A stretch of 64,000 nt of DNA from Peptococcaceae bacterium (GTDB taxonomy: Bacteria; Bacillota; Desulfitobacteriia; Desulfitobacteriales; Syntrophobotulaceae): the NCBI GenBank assembly GCA_012517475.1, contig JAAYUV010000062.1, positions 62,001 through 126,000 of the forward strand, in the 5' to 3' direction. The notes under the pieces were generated by a model that saw nothing but the letters and a program-made list of their open reading frames with translations, was not told where the DNA came from and ran no database searches. A program made the position numbers and the translations under genes. Positions 26,033 to 35,278 of this stretch are shown one piece after another; within the stretch, counting starts at the first letter, position 1; each line of letters starts with the position of its first letter.

Positions 26033-27266
26033 GAAACCTGTTTTTTGGATTATCGCCGGAACCGCGGAAGGGAGAAAGCTGGCAGAAAAAATAAGTGACA
26101 GTGATGCCTTTGTCTGCGTATCCCTGGCGACGGAGTACGGCAGGTGGTTTATTCAACAAAAGGAGAATCTATTTGTTACGGCCGAGAGGCTGGACAAAGA
26201 TGAGATGGCTTCGTTTATCAACGAAAAAAAGATCGATTGCGTGATTGATGCCACTCATCCCTATGCCCGGGAAGTGACAAAAAATATTGTTCAGGCTTGC
26301 GGCGAAACGGGCACGAAGTTACTCCGGCTGTTAAGACCGCAAAGTGAAAAGGGAGAATTCATTTACGCCAAAGACTCCCTTCAAGCCGCGGAAATTTTGC
26401 GTGGTACGTCCGGCAGGATCTTTTTAACTACTGGAAGTAAGGAAATTGAAGTGTTTACTTCGATCCCGGATTTCCAAAACAGGATCTATTTGCGGGTACT
26501 GCCCATCCCGGACGTGATAGAAAAGTGTGTTCACCTTGGTTTTAAAGCCCCAAATATCATTTGTATGCAGGGTCCTTTTTCCAAAGAGCTGAATGTCGCG
26601 ATGATGAGATCAATCGGCGCAGAGATCCTGGTTACAAAAGATTCCGGCGATACGGGTGGTTTTACAGAAAAAATCGAAGCTGCCGACATGCTTGGCATGA
26701 AGGTCATTGTGATTGGCCGCCCGGTCGAAGAGCAAGGGTTAACCTATCAGGATGTCCTGGAAAAGCTCATTCATGATTACGGTCTGGAATTTTACCAGGT
26801 TCCGGAGAATGAAAATCATCCGTACTTTCCGATGTTTGTATCACTGAAAGGGAAAAAAGTAAAGGTGTTCGGAGCAGGTGTAATTGCCGCAAGAAGAGTG
26901 AAATGTTTGCTCCAGTTCGGGGCGCTTGTTGAAGTAATCGCGCCCCGGATTAATCCGGAGCTATGGCAGTTACAGGAATTAACAATCAGTCAAAGGCCTT
27001 ATCAGGAAAATGATTGTGCTTCTGCCGATCTGGTTATAGCCGCTACCGATGACAGTTCCGTGAACAGGAACATTGCTCTGGAATGCAATCAATACCATAT
27101 CCCGGTAAGTGTTGCGGACAATAAAGAATTGTGTTCCTTCTATTTTCCTGCAGTGGTGAAAGAGAATGATTTTGTGATTGGGATCACTTCATCGGGGAGA
27201 GACCATTCCCAAGTGAAAAAAGCTGCCGCGAGAATAAGGCTGGGCTTAGACGAAATTTTGGGTTAG
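26025..27266 (+). CDS. cbiJ: Precorrin-6A reductase CbiJ fused to precorrin-2 dehydrogenase/ferrochelatase domain
   Basis: A 413-residue fusion. Residues about 5-255 are CbiJ (IIAGTAEGRKLAEKI, DCVIDATHPYAREVT, FLTTGSKEIEVF, TKDSGDTGGFTEK), which reduces cobalt-precorrin-6A. After a linker (YFPMFVSLKGKKV) residues about 270-413 are a Met8/SirC/CysG-N-like domain (VKVFGAGVIAARRVKCLLQFGA, ADLVIAATDD, VADNKELCSFYFPAVV, GITSSGRDHSQVKKAAARIR) that oxidises precorrin-2 to sirohydrochlorin. The second domain supplies the substrate of CbiX encoded downstream. The ATG at 26025 overlaps the cbiH end. Confidence 0.9.
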   Translation: MNKKPVFWIIAGTAEGRKLAEKISDSDAFVCVSLATEYGRWFIQQKENLFVTAERLDKDEMASFINEKKIDCVIDATHPYAREVTKNIVQACGETGTKLLRLLRPQSEKGEFIYAKDSLQAAEILRGTSGRIFLTTGSKEIEVFTSIPDFQNRIYLRVLPIPDVIEKCVHLGFKAPNIICMQGPFSKELNVAMMRSIGAEILVTKDSGDTGGFTEKIEAADMLGMKVIVIGRPVEEQGLTYQDVLEKLIHDYGLEFYQVPENENHPYFPMFVSLKGKKVKVFGAGVIAARRVKCLLQFGALVEVIAPRINPELWQLQELTISQRPYQENDCASADLVIAATDDSSVNRNIALECNQYHIPVSVADNKELCSFYFPAVVKENDFVIGITSSGRDHSQVKKAAARIRLGLDEILG

Positions 27267-27276
27267 GAGTGTCCGC

Positions 27277-28185
27277 ATGGTCAGACAAAAACTTAAAATC
27301 GGCAGTCGGGAGAGCAAATTAGCAGTAATTCAAGCTCGAATGATGATGGAACAAATCAAGAGCCATTATCCTGAAATTGACTTTGAGCTTGTCACCATGA
27401 AAACGACCGGCGACAAGATCCTTGACCAGACCTTGGATAAGATTGGCGGTAAAGGGCTATTTGTCAAAGAACTGGAGACAGGGCTGCAGCAAGGGGTGAT
27501 TGACCTTGCCGTGCACAGTCTGAAAGACATGGCGGCGGATATACCTCCGGAATTGCCATTGGTGGCCTTTTCTAAAAGGGAAGACCCCAGGGATGTTTTG
27601 GTTTTGCCGGAAGGGATAGATCATCTGGATCCAAACAAACCGGTCGGCTGTTCCAGTGCCAGAAGAAACATTCAGCTTACTGAATTAATAAAAAATATCC
27701 GGATAGAACCGGTTAGAGGGAATGTGCTGACAAGAATAAGCAAACTGGATGAAGGGCAGTTCAGCGGTCTGGTGCTGGCATTTGCCGGTTTGAAAAGACT
27801 GGGGCTTCAACACCGGATCAGTAATGTTTTTTCCGTTCAGGAGATCCTGCCCGCCGCAGGCCAGGGAATACTGGCTGTGCAGGGAAGACTGGATGATGAT
27901 CTGAGCTTTTTACACTGCATCGATGATCAAGATGCTGCAGATGCTGCCAAGGCAGAAAGGGAGTTTGTCAAAACCTTACAGGGAGGATGCAGTACGCCTA
28001 TTGCCGCGCTGGCATCAGTTTCCGGAAACGAGCTTCAGTTGACCGGTCTTTATGTGGATGAACAGACGGGAGTTAAAGTAAAAGGCAGTATAAACGGGAG
28101 CAGATCCCAGGCCCAAAGGTTAGGAGCCCAATTAGCCCAAAGGTTATTCAGTGAGGTGAAATGCTGTGACGATGAAGACAGGTAA
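27277..28185 (+). CDS. hemC: Hydroxymethylbilane synthase
   Basis: Porphobilinogen deaminase, 302 residues, makes hydroxymethylbilane from four porphobilinogens. The dipyrromethane cofactor is attached to C238 in LQGGCSTPIAA. KIGSRESKLAVIQA, TTGDKILDQTLDKIGGKGLFVKELE and the DLAVHSLKDM motif are typical. It starts 10 bases after the cbiJ fusion behind AGGAGTG, and its end overlaps the cobA-hemD start. Confidence 0.94.
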   Translation: MVRQKLKIGSRESKLAVIQARMMMEQIKSHYPEIDFELVTMKTTGDKILDQTLDKIGGKGLFVKELETGLQQGVIDLAVHSLKDMAADIPPELPLVAFSKREDPRDVLVLPEGIDHLDPNKPVGCSSARRNIQLTELIKNIRIEPVRGNVLTRISKLDEGQFSGLVLAFAGLKRLGLQHRISNVFSVQEILPAAGQGILAVQGRLDDDLSFLHCIDDQDAADAAKAEREFVKTLQGGCSTPIAALASVSGNELQLTGLYVDEQTGVKVKGSINGSRSQAQRLGAQLAQRLFSEVKCCDDEDR

Positions 28186-29671
28186 AGTCTGGCTTGTGGG
28201 AGCTGGTCCGTCCGATGCCGGGCTGATCACCGTCAAGGGACTGAATGTGTTGAAGAACGCGGATGTTGTGGTTTACGACAAGCTGGTGGGAGTGGAAATA
28301 CTGAACCTGATTCCGGAAACAAGCAAAAAAATAGATGTAGGAAAAAGTTCCAACAACCATTTGGTCCCTCAGGAGCAGATTAATCAGATACTTTTAAACG
28401 AGGCACTTTCAGGGAACCGGGTTGTTCGGCTGAAAGGCGGAGATCCGTTCTTATTCGGGCGCGGGGGAGAGGAGCTTGAACTGATTGTTCGTCATCAAAT
28501 TCCTTTTGAGATCGTACCGGGTATTACCTCCGCAATTTCAGTTCCGGCCTATGCAGGGATTCCTGTAACACACCGGGATTACTGCTCCTCGCTGCATATC
28601 ATTACAGGGCATACAAAAAGCGGCGAAGAACCTGATATTAACTTTGACGCACTGGTTAAACTAAACGGAACCATGGTATTTCTAATGGGTGTTGCAGCAC
28701 TTGACACGATCTGCAGGGGACTTTTGCATGCGGGGATGTCCCCGGACCAACCGGCGGCCATCATCGAAAGAGGCACAACAGCCAGACAACGCAAGGTAAT
28801 TTCCACCCTGAAAAACCTTGTTGAAGACGCGGCGCGAAACGAAATCAAAGCCCCGTCCGTGATTGTAGTAGGCGAAGTCTGTACTCTGGCGGAAGACTTT
28901 TCGTGGGCGGAGAGGAGACCTTTGCATGGAATACGGGTGGTTGTCACCAGACCGGAAAAATTGGGTTCCATACTCAGTGAAAAGATCAGAAACCTGGGAG
29001 GAGAATCGATCGAGTTCCCCTGTATCAAGACAGTTCCTGATTTCGAAGGGACTCTTTTGAGTAAAGCGGTAAAAAACATCAGGCAATATAATTGGGTTGT
29101 TTTTACCAGTGCTGCCGGGGTGGAGGCGGTGTTCGAAAAGCTTTACCGGGTTGGCAAAGATATCCGGGAACTATTTGGTCTGAAAATTGCCGTGATCGGG
29201 AGCGGGACAGAAGAATTATTAAAAAAACGAGGAATACAAGTAGATTATATTCCGGATACATATAACGCCCAAAGCCTGGGCGCCGGCCTGGCAGCATTGG
29301 TAAAAGAGGATGAGAAAGTACTGATCCTCAGGGCTAAAGAAGGTTCCCAAGACCTCAACCATGCATTGGAACAAGCCGGAGTAAAGTACCTGGATGTTCC
29401 GGTTTATGAAACAATTTATAATACGGAAGGGTGTGAATTCTCCGGAGCCGTCATCACCGGCGGACAATTTGATTTCGCCTTATTTACCAGTGCTTCCACA
29501 GTGAAAGGTTTTATTAATGCCATGCCGCATCTGGATTATACCCAAATCAATGCTTTATGTATCGGAGAACAAACAGCAAAAGAAGCAAGGGGCTGCGGAA
29601 TGCAAGTAACCATATCGCCCCAGGCGACCATCGACAGTATGGTAGAGACCTTGATCAAACTAAATCATTAA
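28166..29671 (+). CDS. cobA-hemD: Uroporphyrinogen-III C-methyltransferase fused to uroporphyrinogen-III synthase
   Basis: A two-domain enzyme of 501 residues. The N-terminal half is SUMT/CobA (VWLVGAGPSDAGLITVKGL, VVRLKGGDPFLFGRGGEE, VPGITSAISVPAYAGIPVTHR), which converts uroporphyrinogen III to precorrin-2. The C-terminal half, from about residue 255, is HemD (GIRVVVTRPEKLGS, WVVFTSAAGVEAVF, FTSASTVKGF), which closes the macrocycle. The fusion is common in Firmicutes. The likely GTG start overlaps hemC by 20 bases and has GAGGTG eight bases before it; an ATG six bases later is an alternative. Confidence 0.93.
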   Translation: MTMKTGKVWLVGAGPSDAGLITVKGLNVLKNADVVVYDKLVGVEILNLIPETSKKIDVGKSSNNHLVPQEQINQILLNEALSGNRVVRLKGGDPFLFGRGGEELELIVRHQIPFEIVPGITSAISVPAYAGIPVTHRDYCSSLHIITGHTKSGEEPDINFDALVKLNGTMVFLMGVAALDTICRGLLHAGMSPDQPAAIIERGTTARQRKVISTLKNLVEDAARNEIKAPSVIVVGEVCTLAEDFSWAERRPLHGIRVVVTRPEKLGSILSEKIRNLGGESIEFPCIKTVPDFEGTLLSKAVKNIRQYNWVVFTSAAGVEAVFEKLYRVGKDIRELFGLKIAVIGSGTEELLKKRGIQVDYIPDTYNAQSLGAGLAALVKEDEKVLILRAKEGSQDLNHALEQAGVKYLDVPVYETIYNTEGCEFSGAVITGGQFDFALFTSASTVKGFINAMPHLDYTQINALCIGEQTAKEARGCGMQVTISPQATIDSMVETLIKLNH

Positions 29672-29719
29672 GCGATATCTTATATGCGAAATCAAGAATA
29701 TTGTTTATGGGAGGGTACT

Positions 29720-30703
29720 ATGGATTTAATCGTACGGCCCAGAAGACTGAGGACAGACAGAGTAAGAAGAGAGCTTGTGAGGGAAACCCGGGTATCAAAA
29801 AGCTCACTGGTTTTACCGATCTTTATCAGGGAAGGCAAAAAAATAGTGGAAGAAATTGCTGCCCTGAGCGGGCACAGCCGTTATAGCCCGGATATGCTTC
29901 CTTATTTTTTGGAAACTGTGCAGAAAGCCGGAATCAAGAGTGTGCTGCTTTTTGGGATTCCTCTTTACAAGGATGAACAGGGGAGTGGAGCGTATGACGA
30001 AAACGGTGTTGTCCAGCAGGCTGTCCGGATAGCCAAAGAGCATTTCCCTGATATCCAAATCATTACCGATGTTTGTCTTTGTGAATATACCAGCCATGGT
30101 CATTGTGGGATGCTGAATGACAACAGGGTGGATAACGATAAGACATTGCCGCTTATAGCCCGGACAGCGTTATCTCACGTTCAGGCAGGAGCGGATATCG
30201 TTGCTCCTTCCGATATGATGGACGGAAGGGTAAAAGCGATAAGAGAGGCCTTGGATCTAAGCGGTTTCACAGAGAATGCGATCATGTCCTATGCGGTCAA
30301 ATACTCCTCTTCTTTTTATGGTCCATTCAGGGAAGCAGCCGGCTCTTCCCCATCGTTTGGAGATAGAAAGAGCTATCAGATGGATTATCACAACAGCAGA
30401 GAAGCTTTGAAAGAAGCGGAGCTTGATTTGCTGGAAGGCGCCGATATTCTGATGGTTAAACCCGCGCTGGCGTACCTGGATATCGTAACAAAAGTCAGAA
30501 GCCGGTTTAATGTTCCTATTGCCGCCTATAGTGTCAGCGGAGAATACGCTTTGGTCAAACAAGCTCATCAAGCGGGCCTTATTGATGAAACAGAGGCTTT
30601 CTGCGAAATTGCGGTCGGTATTTTCCGGGCAGGAGCTGATATTCTGATCACTTATAGTGCGTTAGAGCTTGCAAAATGGATTGATGAAGGAAGGATCGGT
30701 TAA
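29720..30703 (+). CDS. hemB: Delta-aminolevulinic acid dehydratase
   Basis: Porphobilinogen synthase, 327 residues, condenses two aminolevulinates. The zinc-type cysteine cluster DVCLCEYTSHGHCG is present. Active-site lysines lie in MSYAVKYSS and MVKPALAYLDI. The ATG at 29720 follows GGGAGG with six bases spacing; an in-frame ATG 36 bases earlier lacks such a site. hemL begins with the base after its stop. Confidence 0.94.
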   Translation: MDLIVRPRRLRTDRVRRELVRETRVSKSSLVLPIFIREGKKIVEEIAALSGHSRYSPDMLPYFLETVQKAGIKSVLLFGIPLYKDEQGSGAYDENGVVQQAVRIAKEHFPDIQIITDVCLCEYTSHGHCGMLNDNRVDNDKTLPLIARTALSHVQAGADIVAPSDMMDGRVKAIREALDLSGFTENAIMSYAVKYSSSFYGPFREAAGSSPSFGDRKSYQMDYHNSREALKEAELDLLEGADILMVKPALAYLDIVTKVRSRFNVPIAAYSVSGEYALVKQAHQAGLIDETEAFCEIAVGIFRAGADILITYSALELAKWIDEGRIG

Positions 30704-31987
30704 ATGACAAGATCACAGGTATTATTTCAGAAAGCGCAAGAAGTAATCCCCGGGGGAGTGAACAGCCCGGTTAGAGCTTTCAGGTCTGTAGGGGATGTCC
30801 CAAGATTTATTAAAAGTGCGAAAGGCTCAAGGATTCATGATGTTGACGGGAATGAGTATATCGACTTTGTGGGATCCTGGGGCCCGATGATCCTTGGTCA
30901 TGCGTACCCCGATATTGTGGAGGCGGTAACGGCCGCAGCCCAATTTGGATTAAGCTTTGGGGCAGCGACAGAAGCGGAAATCACCATGGCCGAACTGATT
31001 TGTGAAATGGTGCCGTCTGTAGAAATGGTCCGCCTGGTGAATTCCGGGACGGAAGCCGTAATGAGCGCACTTCGGGTGGCCAGGGGCTACACCGGAAGAC
31101 CTAAAATCATTAAGTTTGAGGGCTGTTATCATGGACATGGGGATTCTATGCTGGTCAAAGCAGGTTCCGGAGTGATGACGGCTGGGATTCCGGATAGCCT
31201 GGGCGTGCCGGCAGGTTGTGCCGGCGATACCCTGACAGCGGTATATAATGATCTGGATAGTGTGCAAAAGCTCTTTGAGGAAAACAAGAATGAAATAGCT
31301 GCCGTCATTTTGGAACTTGTTCCGGCCAATATGGGAGTGATCTTACCGCAAGAAGGATTCTTACATGATCTTAAAAAGATGTGCGAGGAAAATGGAGCGC
31401 TGCTCATAGCGGACGAAGTTATAACAGGCTTTCGATTAGGGCCGGGGGGAGCTCAGGCGTTCTTTAATATCAAGGCGGACCTGACCACCTTTGGCAAAAT
31501 AATCGGCGCCGGAATGCCCGTGGGAGCCTATGGAGGACGCAAAGAAATTATGCAAATGGTTGCTCCCTGCGGTGGGGTTTATCAGGCGGGGACTTTAAGC
31601 GGAAATCCTTTAGCCACTGCGGCGGGAATTGCGCAATTGTCTATCCTCAAAAGCAAGCCGGAGGTCTATTCCCAGATCAATCATCTTAGTTTGAAACTGA
31701 GCGAAGGGCTTAACAGCTTAATCAATATCTATGGCCTCAATGCCAGGGTTAATCAGATTGGTTCTCTTTCCTGCCTGTTTTTTACCGAAAAAGAAGTAAC
31801 AAATTACGATCAGGTTAAATCAAGTGATACGGGACTGTTTGCCAGGTATTTTCAAATCATGATCAACAAAGGGATCTACCTTGCCCCATCCCAGTTTGAG
31901 GCAATCTTTATGTCTTATGCCCATTCACAAGAGGATATCGATTATACCCTTCAATGTGCTGAAGATGCTTTTAAATCCATGAAATAA
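30704..31987 (+). CDS. hemL: Glutamate-1-semialdehyde 2,1-aminomutase
   Basis: A PLP enzyme converting glutamate-1-semialdehyde to 5-aminolevulinate, 427 residues. The Schiff-base lysine is K265 in TTFGKIIGAGMPVGAYGG. NSPVRAFRSV, NSGTEAVMSALR and IADEVITGFR are typical. It abuts hemB and with hemA and hemB completes the C5 route to porphobilinogen in this operon. Confidence 0.95.
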   Translation: MTRSQVLFQKAQEVIPGGVNSPVRAFRSVGDVPRFIKSAKGSRIHDVDGNEYIDFVGSWGPMILGHAYPDIVEAVTAAAQFGLSFGAATEAEITMAELICEMVPSVEMVRLVNSGTEAVMSALRVARGYTGRPKIIKFEGCYHGHGDSMLVKAGSGVMTAGIPDSLGVPAGCAGDTLTAVYNDLDSVQKLFEENKNEIAAVILELVPANMGVILPQEGFLHDLKKMCEENGALLIADEVITGFRLGPGGAQAFFNIKADLTTFGKIIGAGMPVGAYGGRKEIMQMVAPCGGVYQAGTLSGNPLATAAGIAQLSILKSKPEVYSQINHLSLKLSEGLNSLINIYGLNARVNQIGSLSCLFFTEKEVTNYDQVKSSDTGLFARYFQIMINKGIYLAPSQFEAIFMSYAHSQEDIDYTLQCAEDAFKSMK

Positions 31988-32000
31988 AGGGGAAAAAGAG

Positions 32001-32363
32001 ATGATAGGTGTTTTAATTTTGGCCCATGGAAGCAGAGAGAAAGAAACAGAAACAACACTGGATCAAATCATGTCTATGCTGGAGCAGCGGTTACAGTTAG
32101 AAAATATTGAAGAAGCTTTTTTGCAGTTCTCAGCAATCAATCTCCAGCAGGGATTGGTGAAGCTAATTAACCGGGGGGCCACGGACATTAAGATTATACC
32201 TTACTTTCTTTTTGAAGGAGTCCATATTAAAGAGGATATTCCTCATGAGATTAGGGAATTTAATAAGATTTATCCTGATATTAAAATCACCTTGGGAAAA
32301 ACACTCGGGGCAGATGATCGACTCGCAGATATCTTGGCTGATAGGGTCAAAGAACTTATATAA
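32001..32363 (+). CDS. cbiX: Sirohydrochlorin cobaltochelatase, small form CbiX
   Basis: CbiX inserts Co(II) into sirohydrochlorin at the start of the anaerobic corrin route. At 120 residues it is the short, homodimeric CbiX(S) type. The two metal-site histidines are visible as H9 (ILAHGSR) and H75 (EGVHIKEDIP). AAAGGGGA precedes the ATG. It accepts the product of the precorrin-2 dehydrogenase domain fused to CbiJ; no CbiK is seen. Confidence 0.92.
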   Translation: MIGVLILAHGSREKETETTLDQIMSMLEQRLQLENIEEAFLQFSAINLQQGLVKLINRGATDIKIIPYFLFEGVHIKEDIPHEIREFNKIYPDIKITLGKTLGADDRLADILADRVKELI

Positions 32364-32424
32364 CCGCAAAAACGGATATCTATGCCGGTGATAAGTTATG
32401 CTATTCCGCAGAATGGGGATAAAT

Positions 32425-33636
32425 ATGCCAAAAGTTAACGTGATCGGAATCGGACCGGGGAACGAAAGATTGATGACCAAAGAAGCTGAAAATGCTATAA
32501 AAAATAGCAGTTCTCTTCTCGGGGATAAAAGAGTCATGGCTCCTTTTGAGAAGTCGGGTAAAACTGTTTTTTATTCCAGCAGTATCAAGGAAATAACCGA
32601 TTATCTGAATACTTTTCCGGAGAATGAGGAGGTATCGATCCTGGTTTCCGGGGATGTGGGTTTTTACAGTTTGGCTAAAGCCCTAACCGAACAAAGTAAG
32701 GATAACAGCAAAATTAACTTGATCTGCGGCATCAGCTCTTTACAATATTTTTGTTCCAAACTCAGAGTATCTTGGGATGATGTAGTAACGGTAAGCCTTC
32801 ACGGAAGGAATAACGGCCTTATCGATAAGGTTATAAGCAATCATAAAGTTTTCGTACTCACCGGCGGTAAAAATACACCGGCGGAAATATGCAAATCTCT
32901 TTGTGATTATGGGTTGGGTTCGCTTGAGGTGAGTGTCGGTGAAGATTTATCCTACCAGGATGAACGGATTACTACCGCTCTTGCCTTCAGGATTGCGGAG
33001 ATGTCTTTCAGTTCTTTAAATGTGATGATGATTTTTAATCCTAATCCTACAGCCAAACATATCGTTACCCATGGTCTTCCGGATGATTTGTTTATTCGCG
33101 GGAATGTACCGATGACCAAACAGGAGATACGGGCAGTAACCATATCTAAATTGCAGCTTTGTGCAAAGGATATCGTCTATGATATCGGAGCCGGAACAGG
33201 TTCTGTCTCTGTGGAAATAGCCAGGCAACTGAAAGATGGATTTGTTTACGCTGTTGAAAAAGACCCGGAGGCCTTGGAGCTAATCGAAAAGAATCGACAA
33301 AAATTCTCGGTGGATAATCTCTCTGTCATTTCAGCCGACGCGCCGGACGGGTTACAAAACCTGCCTAAACCGGACAAGGTTTTCATTGGGGGAAGCGGCG
33401 GTAATTTGTCCGGGATTCTCGATATATTGTTTGATAAAAATCCTGACGTCCGGATTGTAGTTAACGCGATCACTTTAGAAACTCTCAATGAAGCGGTCGG
33501 TTACTGCAAACAAAAACCTGACCTGGAAGCGGAGATCATCAATATGACCGTATCCAAATCAAAAAAAATTGGGGGATATAATCTGATGACCGGGCAAAAT
33601 CCGGTATATGTTATTACAATACAAAAGCAGATGTAA
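32425..33636 (+). CDS. cbiET: Cobalt-precorrin-7 C5/C15-methyltransferase-decarboxylase fusion CbiET
   Basis: A fusion equivalent to CobL. The N-terminal CbiE domain (NVIGIGPGNERLMTKEA, VSGDVGFYSLAKAL) methylates C-5. The C-terminal CbiT domain (from about residue 215; VYDIGAGTGSVSVEIA, AVEKDPEALELIEKN) methylates C-15 and removes the C-12 acetate carboxyl. The ATG at 32425 has GGGGA six bases upstream; earlier in-frame ATGs precede it without ribosome sites. 403 residues. Confidence 0.92.
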   Translation: MPKVNVIGIGPGNERLMTKEAENAIKNSSSLLGDKRVMAPFEKSGKTVFYSSSIKEITDYLNTFPENEEVSILVSGDVGFYSLAKALTEQSKDNSKINLICGISSLQYFCSKLRVSWDDVVTVSLHGRNNGLIDKVISNHKVFVLTGGKNTPAEICKSLCDYGLGSLEVSVGEDLSYQDERITTALAFRIAEMSFSSLNVMMIFNPNPTAKHIVTHGLPDDLFIRGNVPMTKQEIRAVTISKLQLCAKDIVYDIGAGTGSVSVEIARQLKDGFVYAVEKDPEALELIEKNRQKFSVDNLSVISADAPDGLQNLPKPDKVFIGGSGGNLSGILDILFDKNPDVRIVVNAITLETLNEAVGYCKQKPDLEAEIINMTVSKSKKIGGYNLMTGQNPVYVITIQKQM

Positions 33637-33655
33637 AAAATTTATGGAGAAACTT

Positions 33656-35023
33656 ATGAAAGCAAAAATTCCCCGGTTCATGTTTGCCGCGTTTCATAGC
33701 GGAAGCGGCAAAACAACAATTACATGTGCGGTCTTAAAAGCTTTGTTGGAAGACGGGGTTACCCCGGCGGCCTTTAAATGTGGTCCGGATTATATTGATC
33801 CCATGTTTCATTCCGAAGTGATCGGGGTAAAATCCCGTAACCTTGATTTATTTATGCTTTCCGAGGATGTCTGCAAGTATCTTCTGGTGAACAATTCCAA
33901 AGGAAGCCAAATCGCCGTTTTGGAAGGGGTCATGGGATACTATGACGGGATCGGCGCTGTCAGTACGGCAGCAAGCTCTTACCATCTGGCCTCTGTAACG
34001 AAAACACCGGTCATTCTGATCGTTGACTGCAAGGGAAGCTCACTTTCCCTGGCCGCTTTGATCAAAGGTTTTGCCCGGTTTAAACCGGACAGCGGGATAA
34101 AAGGAATCATTCTTAATCATTTGTCTGCTTCAATGTATCCCACCTATAAAGAAATGATCGAAGCAGAAACAGGGATTGCCGTAATGGGTTATTTTCCCGA
34201 AACCAAAGGAGCATCTCTGGAAAGCAGGCATCTGGGACTGATCACTGCTTCAGAGGTTTCAGACCTTCAAAATAAAATGACCCTCCTTGCTGCTGAAGCC
34301 CGAAAGTCAATTGATTTAAATGCTTTGCTTAAGATTGCTGAAAGTGCGGGAGAGATTGATTATCAGGAATTTCCGATTGCCAAAAGCTTTGATGTTAGTG
34401 TAGCGGTCGCCAGGGATAAAGCCTTTTGCTTTTATTATCAGGACAGTCTTGACCTCCTGGAGAGCATGGGGGCAAAGATTCGCTATTTTAGTCCTCTTCA
34501 GGATGGTGCTCTCCCGGAATGCCATGGACTGATTTTAGGCGGCGGATATCCGGAAATCTACGCAAAAGAATTGTCGGCAAATACTCAAATGCTTAGCGGG
34601 ATTAAGAATGCGGTAGAAAATAATCTTCCTTGTATTGCGGAGTGCGGCGGATTCATGGTTCTTCTGCGAAGCATTACCGACAAAGAAGGCCATCAGTACG
34701 AGATGGCCGGCTGCATAGACGGCGAAGCCTTTATGACGGACAAGCTCAATCGTTTTGGTTATATCACCTTACATGCTCAAGAAGATAATCTGCTATGTCG
34801 GGCGGGTGAAAAAATAAATGCGCATGAGTTTCACTATTCGAATTCAACGGCTAACGGCAGTGCTTTCAAAGCAGTAAAACCCACGAGCGGAAGACAATGG
34901 GAATGTGTCAATGCCGGGGTAAACCTTTTTGCCGGCTATCCCCATCTTCATCTTTGGGGAAACGTAAACTTCGCTTATGCTTTTTTGGATAAATGTCAGC
35001 AATATAAGAAATCTCACGGGTGA
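33656..35023 (+). CDS. cbiA: Cobyrinate a,c-diamide synthase
   Basis: A glutamine- and ATP-dependent amidotransferase that amidates the a and c side chains. The 455 residues comprise an ATPase domain with P-loop FHSGSGKTT and FKCGPDYIDPMFH, and a class I glutaminase-like domain with IAECGGFMVLL (nucleophile Cys) and the catalytic His in GYPHLHLWG. The ATG at 33656 has GGAG six bases upstream. A palindromic repeat (copy C) fills the gap to cobU. Confidence 0.93.
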   Translation: MKAKIPRFMFAAFHSGSGKTTITCAVLKALLEDGVTPAAFKCGPDYIDPMFHSEVIGVKSRNLDLFMLSEDVCKYLLVNNSKGSQIAVLEGVMGYYDGIGAVSTAASSYHLASVTKTPVILIVDCKGSSLSLAALIKGFARFKPDSGIKGIILNHLSASMYPTYKEMIEAETGIAVMGYFPETKGASLESRHLGLITASEVSDLQNKMTLLAAEARKSIDLNALLKIAESAGEIDYQEFPIAKSFDVSVAVARDKAFCFYYQDSLDLLESMGAKIRYFSPLQDGALPECHGLILGGGYPEIYAKELSANTQMLSGIKNAVENNLPCIAECGGFMVLLRSITDKEGHQYEMAGCIDGEAFMTDKLNRFGYITLHAQEDNLLCRAGEKINAHEFHYSNSTANGSAFKAVKPTSGRQWECVNAGVNLFAGYPHLHLWGNVNFAYAFLDKCQQYKKSHG

Positions 35024-35089
35024 TTTCAAAACTACAGACTAGTACTTTGATCTTTAAATAACTTTGACAAATATAATTCATTTGGGGTC

Positions 35090-35194
35090 GGTCTGCGCGC
35101 CACAATCCGCTTTCGGCAGATAGCGCCCTCCATGGCGCTAACAGCCGCGCTCCGCATCCATGCTCCTCTTACGCTGGACTGTAGCACGCAGACC
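35090..35194. repeat. Modular palindromic repeat, copy C
   Basis: The outer arms GGTCTGCGCGCCACAATCC (35090-35108) and GGACTGTAGCACGCAGACC (35176-35194) are complementary at 16 of 19 positions, with differences of the G-T pairing type. Inside are CGCTTTCGGCAG, a GCGCC...GGCGC hairpin around CCTCCAT, and ACAGCCGCGCTCCGCATCC, all shared in order with copies D and E although the outer arms are unrelated in sequence. It lies between cbiA and cobU. Confidence 0.8.
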
Positions 35195-35278
35195 TAGCTA
35201 TGAAGTGATAAGTTTTAAATGTGTAGTTATTTAAAATTGCTTACATTTACAAATCGTTTATCTGAGGAGGTGAATTGA

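Noticed and set aside
35090-35194. Transposon (MITE) with terminal inverted repeats
   Set aside because: Terminal arms differ completely between copies and no target-site duplication is seen; a structured repeat fits better.
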